A stretch of 64,000 nt of DNA, from the NCBI RefSeq assembly GCF_024460775.1, contig NZ_JANFYZ010000001.1:599521-663520 (forward strand), given 5' to 3'. Below the pieces are notes generated by a model. The model was not told the origin of the DNA and made no database searches. It was given only the letters and a program-made list of their open reading frames with translations. A program made the translations under genes and the position numbers. The stretch comes from Desulfovibrio desulfuricans (lineage in GTDB: Bacteria > Desulfobacterota > Desulfovibrionia > Desulfovibrionales > Desulfovibrionaceae). The first letter of the stretch is position 1; each line of letters starts with the position of its first letter. Positions 59,253-64,000 of this stretch are shown in pieces.

Positions 59253-60521
59253 ATGTCCGATATCCGCTCCACGTACACCGACGAATGCAATTTTTATGGC
59301 CGCCACACCCCCCGCGAGCTGGCTGAAACCTTTGGCACCCCTCTCTATGTATACAATGAGAACGTGCTGCGGCAGCGTTGCCGCGACCTTATGGGGCTTT
59401 CCAAACACCCCGGTTTCGGCGTGAACTATTCTGTCAAGGCCAATGCGACCCCCGCCCTGCTGCGCATAGTGCGCGAAGAAGGGCTGGTGGTGGACGCCAT
59501 GAGCCCCGGCGAACTGTACATGGACGAGCTGGCCGGTTTTACGCCCGCCGAAATTCTGTACATTTCCAACAACAATTCCGAAGCCGAGCTGAAAAACGCG
59601 GTTTCGCGCGGGCTGCTTATCAGTGTGGATTCCCTCTCGCAGCTTGATACCCTTGGCCGCATCAACAAGGGCGGCAAGGTCATGGTGCGTTTTAACCCCG
59701 GCATTGGCGCAGGCCACCATGCCAAGGTCATCACCGCGGGCAAGGACACCAAGTTCGGCGTCACCCCCGACAAGCTGGACGAGGTTTTTGCCCTGCTTGA
59801 AAAGCACGACCTCACGCTGGCTGGCATCAACCAGCACATCGGATCGCTTTTTATGGAACCCGACGGCTACCTTGATGCCGCCGAAGTGCTGCTGCACCTT
59901 GCCGACCGCCTGCCCGCCAGCATGCTGGCAAAGCTTGAAGTCATCGACTTTGGCGGCGGCTTTGGCATTCCCTACCACAAGTACGAAGGTCAGGCCCGCC
60001 TGAGCATGGCCGACCTTGGCGAACGCCTGCACGCGCTCATTGCGGGCTGGTCTGAAAAATCCGGCTACAAGGGCCGTTTTCTTGTGGAACCGGGCCGCTA
60101 TGTGGCCGCCGAATGCTGCGTGCTGCTGGGCACCGTATTTGCCGTCAAAAATAATGGCGACAAGCGGTACGTGGGCACCAATCTGGGCTTTAACGTGCTT
60201 GTGCGCCCCGCCATGTACGATTCCTTCCACGATGTGGAAATCTACGGGGCCGACACCCAGGCCCGCAAAAACATGGTGCAGACCATTGTGGGCAATATTT
60301 GTGAAAGCGGCGATATCCTTGCCAAGGAACGCGAATTGCCCGTTATGTGCGAGGGAGATGTGCTTGGGGTACTTGACGCCGGAGCTTATGGATTTACTAT
60401 GGGTTCCAACTACAACCAGCGTCGTCGCCCCGCTGAAGTTCTCATTCAAAGCGACGGCACTGCCAAACTTATCCGCCGCCGCGAAACCCTTGAGGATCTT
60501 GCGCGCTGCCTGATGGATTAA
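59253..60521 (+). CDS. lysA: Diaminopimelate decarboxylase
   Basis: LysA converts meso-diaminopimelate to lysine. The 422-aa PLP enzyme has the active-site Lys in VNYSVKANATPALLRI, PLP-phosphate site IDFGGGFGIPYH, and the C-terminal active-site residues near MCEGDVLGVLDAGAYGFTMGSNYN. The start at 59253 (MSDIRSTYTDECNFYG) has AGAGG seven bases upstream, the second of two tandem copies of CAGAGGTAT. The extended frame to 59049 is rejected. MATE and DUF2156 genes follow in the same direction. Confidence 0.96.
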   Translation: MSDIRSTYTDECNFYGRHTPRELAETFGTPLYVYNENVLRQRCRDLMGLSKHPGFGVNYSVKANATPALLRIVREEGLVVDAMSPGELYMDELAGFTPAEILYISNNNSEAELKNAVSRGLLISVDSLSQLDTLGRINKGGKVMVRFNPGIGAGHHAKVITAGKDTKFGVTPDKLDEVFALLEKHDLTLAGINQHIGSLFMEPDGYLDAAEVLLHLADRLPASMLAKLEVIDFGGGFGIPYHKYEGQARLSMADLGERLHALIAGWSEKSGYKGRFLVEPGRYVAAECCVLLGTVFAVKNNGDKRYVGTNLGFNVLVRPAMYDSFHDVEIYGADTQARKNMVQTIVGNICESGDILAKERELPVMCEGDVLGVLDAGAYGFTMGSNYNQRRRPAEVLIQSDGTAKLIRRRETLEDLARCLMD

Positions 60522-60522
60522 T

Positions 60523-61935
60523 GTGACACAATTACGCGGCGCATCCGCGCAGCAGGCCCGGCCCGCGCCCGACCTGAGCACTTCCCCCCGCGCGGTCTGG
60601 CGGTTGACCTGGCCCCAGATGCTCATGATGTACCTGATGTTCTTCATGGGCTTTGTGGCTGTGTGGGTTGCCGGACAGATCAGCGCGGACGTTCAGGCGG
60701 CGCTGGGCATGGTGAACCAGTGCAGCATCCTGCTGATGGTGGTTGCCATGGCTGTTTCAAGCGGCGCTACGGCGGCTGTGAGCCAGTCGCTGGGCGCGCT
60801 CAAGGTCATGCGCGCCCAACGCTATATCGGCACAACAGTTATCGGCTGCATGGGGCTTGGCCTTCTTGTGGCCCTGACAGCCGCTCTCTTCAGCGACGGC
60901 ATACTGCGCGTGCTCATGGTGCCTGAAAGCATCATGCCGCAAACCCGCGAAATGTGGGCCGCCAGCATGCTTGGCCTGCCCGCGCAGTATCTGTACGCCT
61001 CAACCGGGGTCATGTTCCGCGCCACGCGCCAGGTTTTGCCGCCCCTGTGGGTTGCCTCCGGCGTGTGTCTGTGCAACCTGCTGGCCTGCCTTGGCCTTGG
61101 GCTTGGCTGGTTTGGCCTGCCCAACATGGGCTATATGGGCCTGATCTGGGCCAACGTGGGCGCGCAGTACCTAGGTGCTGTATGCAACTGCGTGCTGCTG
61201 GCGCATTCCGGCTATCTGAACCGCAAATCCCTGCCCTCCCTGCGCTGGCTCCGCGCTGGCCTGCCCTACCTGCTCAAAGTGGCCCTGCCCGCAGGCGCGG
61301 CGCAGATAGTATGGCAGTCCGGCTACATGATGCTGTTTGTTCTGGTGGCGTCACTGCCCTCCGACAGCGTCAACGCGCTGGCCGGCCTTAATGCCGGTTT
61401 GCGGGTGGAAGCCCTGCTGTTTTTGCCGGGCATGGCCTTCAATATGAGCGTGGCCGTGCTGGTGGGCAACAGCCTTGGTGCGGGCAAATCCGCCGAGGCC
61501 CGCCGCGTGGCCCTCAATATGGTGACGCTTGCGGCTGTGGCCATGAGCTTTATGGCCGCCCTGCTCTGGCCCTTCCGGCAGGAGGTGGCCCACCTGCTCT
61601 CGCAGGAGCCGGGCACGCAAGCGCAAATTGTGAGCTACCTTACCTATAACCTGCTCTCCACGCCCTTTTCCATCGCAAGCACTGTCATGGGTGGCGTGAT
61701 GACGGGAGCCGGTGCCACCAAGTACAACCTCATGATTTTTGGCGGCAGTTTCTGGCTGGTGCGCCTGCCCTTGGGCTGGCTGCTTGGTCACATGCTCTGG
61801 GGCACGGCCTCGGGCGTATTTGTGGCCATGCTCGTATCCCAGATTCTGCAAACCAGCATCATGCTTTATGTGGTGCTTTTCAGCGACTGGACGCGCTTTG
61901 CCATGAGCCGCTGCCGTCAGCCGCAAACCCCGTAA
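60523..61935 (+). CDS. MATE-family efflux transporter
   Basis: 470-aa multidrug and toxic compound extrusion type transporter with about 12 TM helices. Family hallmarks: LTWPQMLMMYLMFFMGFVAVWVAGQIS, ALGMVNQCSILLMVV, GVMFRATRQVLPPL, and the second half MAFNMSVAVLVGNSLGAG with VMGGVMTGAGATKYN. It begins with GTG one base after the lysA stop, so it is probably translationally coupled to it. Substrate and ion (Na+ or H+) are unknown. Confidence 0.92.
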   Translation: MTQLRGASAQQARPAPDLSTSPRAVWRLTWPQMLMMYLMFFMGFVAVWVAGQISADVQAALGMVNQCSILLMVVAMAVSSGATAAVSQSLGALKVMRAQRYIGTTVIGCMGLGLLVALTAALFSDGILRVLMVPESIMPQTREMWAASMLGLPAQYLYASTGVMFRATRQVLPPLWVASGVCLCNLLACLGLGLGWFGLPNMGYMGLIWANVGAQYLGAVCNCVLLAHSGYLNRKSLPSLRWLRAGLPYLLKVALPAGAAQIVWQSGYMMLFVLVASLPSDSVNALAGLNAGLRVEALLFLPGMAFNMSVAVLVGNSLGAGKSAEARRVALNMVTLAAVAMSFMAALLWPFRQEVAHLLSQEPGTQAQIVSYLTYNLLSTPFSIASTVMGGVMTGAGATKYNLMIFGGSFWLVRLPLGWLLGHMLWGTASGVFVAMLVSQILQTSIMLYVVLFSDWTRFAMSRCRQPQTP

Positions 61936-62023
61936 ATACCGCCCGAGAGGCCGCAATGGCGGCACCCTGGCATGCGCCCGCGCACTGTCATGCATTTGCG
62001 CATTGAGACGCGAGGAGACGATT

Positions 62024-62917
62024 GTGAGCAAGACCTTTACCCCTGTCAGCCTGGAAGGACGCCAACAGTATTACGAACTGTGGGGCCGCACTCCCCAGCG
62101 TTCACTGGACTACACCCTGGCAAACCTGTGGGGCTGGCAGGATTACTACGGCCTTGAATGGTGCTTTGAGGACAACCTCTGCTGGATCCGCCAGACCCGG
62201 CCCTATGCCGTGTGCTGGGCCCCTGTGGGCGACTGGAACGCGGTTTCGTGGAAGGATCTGCTGCCCTGCGGCTTCAACCCCGAGGCCCACAACATCACCC
62301 GCGTGCCGGAAAAGCTGCTGGAAATCTGGCAGCGCGAACTGCCCGGCCTTGTGGATGCGGATGAAGACCGCGGCCAGTGGGAATACCTGTACAAACAGGA
62401 AGAACTGGCGGAACTGCCGGGTAACCGCTTTCATAAAAAGAAAAATCATCTCAACAGCTATGTGAAGACCTACGGCCAGCCGGACTACCATACGCTGGAC
62501 GACGCCATGGTTGAAGACGTGCTGGCCGTGCAGGACGACTGGTGCCAGTGGCACGAATGCGAGGAATCGCCTTCGCTCAGGGCCGAGAACGAAGCCATCA
62601 ACCGAGTACTCAGCCACTGGAACTGTTTTACCGGGCTTATGGGCGGTTCGCTCTATGTGGACGGCAAGATGGTGGCCTTCAGCGTGGGCGAAAATCTGGA
62701 CGGCGCAAACCTTGGCGTGCATTACGAAAAAGGGCTCAACGGCTTCAAGGGCGTGTACCAGACCATCAACTGCCTGTTCTCGCGCAACGCGGGCGCAGGA
62801 TTTACCTACATCAACCGGGCGCAGGATCTGGACGAAGAAGGTCTGCGTCAGGCCAAGATGACCTACCTGCCTGCCGACTTTCTGCGCAAGTACAAGGTGC
62901 GCATCCGCAAGAGCTGA
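62024..62917 (+). CDS. DUF2156-family (lysyltransferase/GNAT-like) protein
   Basis: 297-aa protein of the DUF2156 family, related to the C-terminal acyltransferase-like domain of bacterial aminoacyl-phosphatidylglycerol synthases and to GNAT enzymes. Signs: SLDYTLANLWGWQDYYGLEW, GNRFHKKKNHLNSYVKTYG, GSLYVDGKMVAFSVGE, NLGVHYEKGLNGFKGVYQTIN, and INRAQDLDEEGLRQAKMTYLP. Some members may move lysine to lipid; next to lysA this is a tempting link but unproven. GAGGAG lies six bases before the GTG start at 62024. It ends in a strong terminator. Confidence 0.88.
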   Translation: MSKTFTPVSLEGRQQYYELWGRTPQRSLDYTLANLWGWQDYYGLEWCFEDNLCWIRQTRPYAVCWAPVGDWNAVSWKDLLPCGFNPEAHNITRVPEKLLEIWQRELPGLVDADEDRGQWEYLYKQEELAELPGNRFHKKKNHLNSYVKTYGQPDYHTLDDAMVEDVLAVQDDWCQWHECEESPSLRAENEAINRVLSHWNCFTGLMGGSLYVDGKMVAFSVGENLDGANLGVHYEKGLNGFKGVYQTINCLFSRNAGAGFTYINRAQDLDEEGLRQAKMTYLPADFLRKYKVRIRKS

Positions 62918-62981
62918 CGTTTGGCAGCCGCGACGGAGTGTGGGGGCAATCGCTGTTCACCTCCAGCGGCCTGAAAGGCAT

Positions 62982-63026
62982 AAAACCGCGCAGCCGTCCT
63001 ATCTCAGGGCGGTATGCGCGGTTTTT
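62982..63026 (+). terminator. Rho-independent terminator of lysA-MATE-DUF2156
   Basis: AAAACCGCGCA (62982-62992) pairs with TGCGCGGTTTT (63015-63025), with an inner GCCGTCC/GGGCGGT region, followed by a T-rich run. Confidence 0.88.
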
Positions 63027-63780
63027 ATTTGTGCGGCCTTACTTTTTTTGTTGTATGGCGGCGTGCAACCCGTTGAAATTTTCTTTGGCAAGCAGCCCAA
63101 AACAAATGCAAAACCCCGACAGAAGCCGGGGAATTGCACGAAAAAAACAGTTGAGGTGGTTGAATCATGCCATAATTGGTATTCCTGTCAACATGAGATA
63201 CCAGTAGACAAAAAATAACCTTACCTTCACAGTTATCTGCCTGTGACACCCTGCCTTGAAATTTTTTAATCTGCAATATTAATCTGATACGCGGTATGCG
63301 CAGAAGTGTCCTTCAGGCCCCATCAGAAAAAATATCGCCTCCCGGCCTTCCCCGGGAAAAAATATTTTTTAATCACCCCCCCTCAGATTCCAGAGCCAAT
63401 CAAGCAACCGCCCATATTCCCACGCAGAGCAACAGCGCTCAAGCACAGCACTATTTGCGTAAAAACAACGAAATTTCGTTTTTATTTATGAAATATCATT
63501 TTTGCTGAGAGCGCTAAATGAGCAGAAAATACGACAACACACCGCAATTAAAGGAATAATATGTAACGGCTTGGTTTTTGAATACTACGGACCAATGATG
63601 CTGTTCCTCCTACACGTTGGGGAAAGCATATTGGGCTGAAGCAGGCAAAAGGAAACCACGGATAACGTGCGGGCAACTTGCCGTGCTTTGCACAGTTTCC
63701 GGTGGTATTTGATTTTGCTCGATCAATGTCTGGCTTTGTGCTCTGGGCTGGACAGAACAATGAACTTTTGAGGTGTGATG
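63027..63780. other. Non-coding region upstream of dsrA
   Basis: 754 bases with no supported gene. It is more AT rich than its neighbours, especially 63200-63560. It has a TGGTAT/ATACCA repeat (63177-63182 with 63198-63203), a short hairpin ending in AAAAAATATTTTTT near 63340-63370, and a GAGGTGTG ribosome-binding site before dsrA. A clear sigma-70 or sigma-54 promoter was not identified. It may hold the main dsr promoter and a long 5' UTR, or a small RNA. Confidence 0.5.
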
Positions 63781-64000
63781 ATGTCAAAATTCGCAACGCC
63801 GCAGTTGGATCAGCTTGAATCCGGTCCATGGCCGAGCTTTGTATCCGATATCAAGCAGGAAGCTGCGCATCGCGCGGCCAATGCCAACAATGTTGAGTAT
63901 CAGATCCCTGTGGACTGCCCTGAAGACCTTCTGGGTGTGCTTGAGCTTTCCTACAACGAAATGGAAACACACTGGAAGCACGGCGGCATCGTGGGTGTGT
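63781..64000 (+). CDS. dsrA: Dissimilatory sulfite reductase alpha subunit (5' part)
   Basis: The window ends 73 codons into dsrA. The visible residues (MSKFATPQLDQLESGPWPSF, then QIPVDCPEDLLGVLELSYNE and THWKHGGIVGV) match the conserved N-terminus of DsrA, which with DsrB forms the siroheme enzyme reducing sulfite in the terminal step of sulfate respiration. GAGGTGTG lies upstream of the ATG. Siroheme and iron-sulfur motifs lie beyond the edge. Confidence 0.97.
   Translation, partial: MSKFATPQLDQLESGPWPSFVSDIKQEAAHRAANANNVEYQIPVDCPEDLLGVLELSYNEMETHWKHGGIVGV

Overview
The window is a chromosome segment from a sulfate-reducing Desulfovibrionaceae bacterium, most likely a Desulfovibrio close to D. 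desulfuricans. The strongest sign is the 5' end of dsrA (dissimilatory sulfite reductase alpha) running off the right edge. A Desulfovibrio-style flagellar operon, a type III glutamine synthetase and TGAAAAT-N-ATTTTCA-type Fur boxes agree with this. The DNA is GC-rich, densely coded and mostly in minus-strand operons. I see no insertion sequence, prophage, integrase, CRISPR array, rRNA or tRNA.

Layout. 0.2-7.1 kb: CoA-binding protein, YkgJ-type cysteine cluster protein, J-domain protein, panD, an unknown gene, an EamA transporter and a chemoreceptor. 7.3-18.5 kb: ligA-dapB, uvrB, and a minus-strand run radA - CYTH/CyaB-like - clpS - clpA - aat that groups adaptor, unfoldase and tRNA-protein transferase of the bacterial N-degron pathway. 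18.8-24.9 kb: an uncharacterised gene with a Fur-like operator, a diguanylate cyclase gene split by a one-base frameshift in a T7 tract, and a very large PHP-like membrane protein. 25.2-28.4 kb: groES-groL and a 2-hydroxyacid dehydrogenase.

28.6-36.0 kb holds the most unusual system: two divergent PEP-synthase-like proteins flanking a sensor kinase and a receiver-only response regulator, with nearly overlapping stops and starts. One PEP-synthase-like protein keeps the phosphotransfer histidine; the other has lost it and its ATP-grasp motifs. 36.1-44.1 kb: flgB-flgC-fliE-fliF-[67-aa protein]-fliG-fliH-fliI. The 67-aa protein resembles the FliG-binding tail of FliF.

44.3-49.0 kb: DnaQ-like exonuclease, an unknown gene, a degenerate secreted nuclease-like protein, feoB and a DUF2325 gene; the last two have Fur-type boxes. 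49.1-55.8 kb: a complete trpE-trpGD-trpC-trpF-trpB-trpA operon with a promoter, a WWW leader peptide and an attenuator. 55.9-62.9 kb: glnN, a SlyD-like FKBP, and lysA-MATE-DUF2156. 62.9-63.8 kb is a long non-coding stretch before dsrA. Starts were chosen from ribosome-binding sites and family alignment from memory; no database search was possible.
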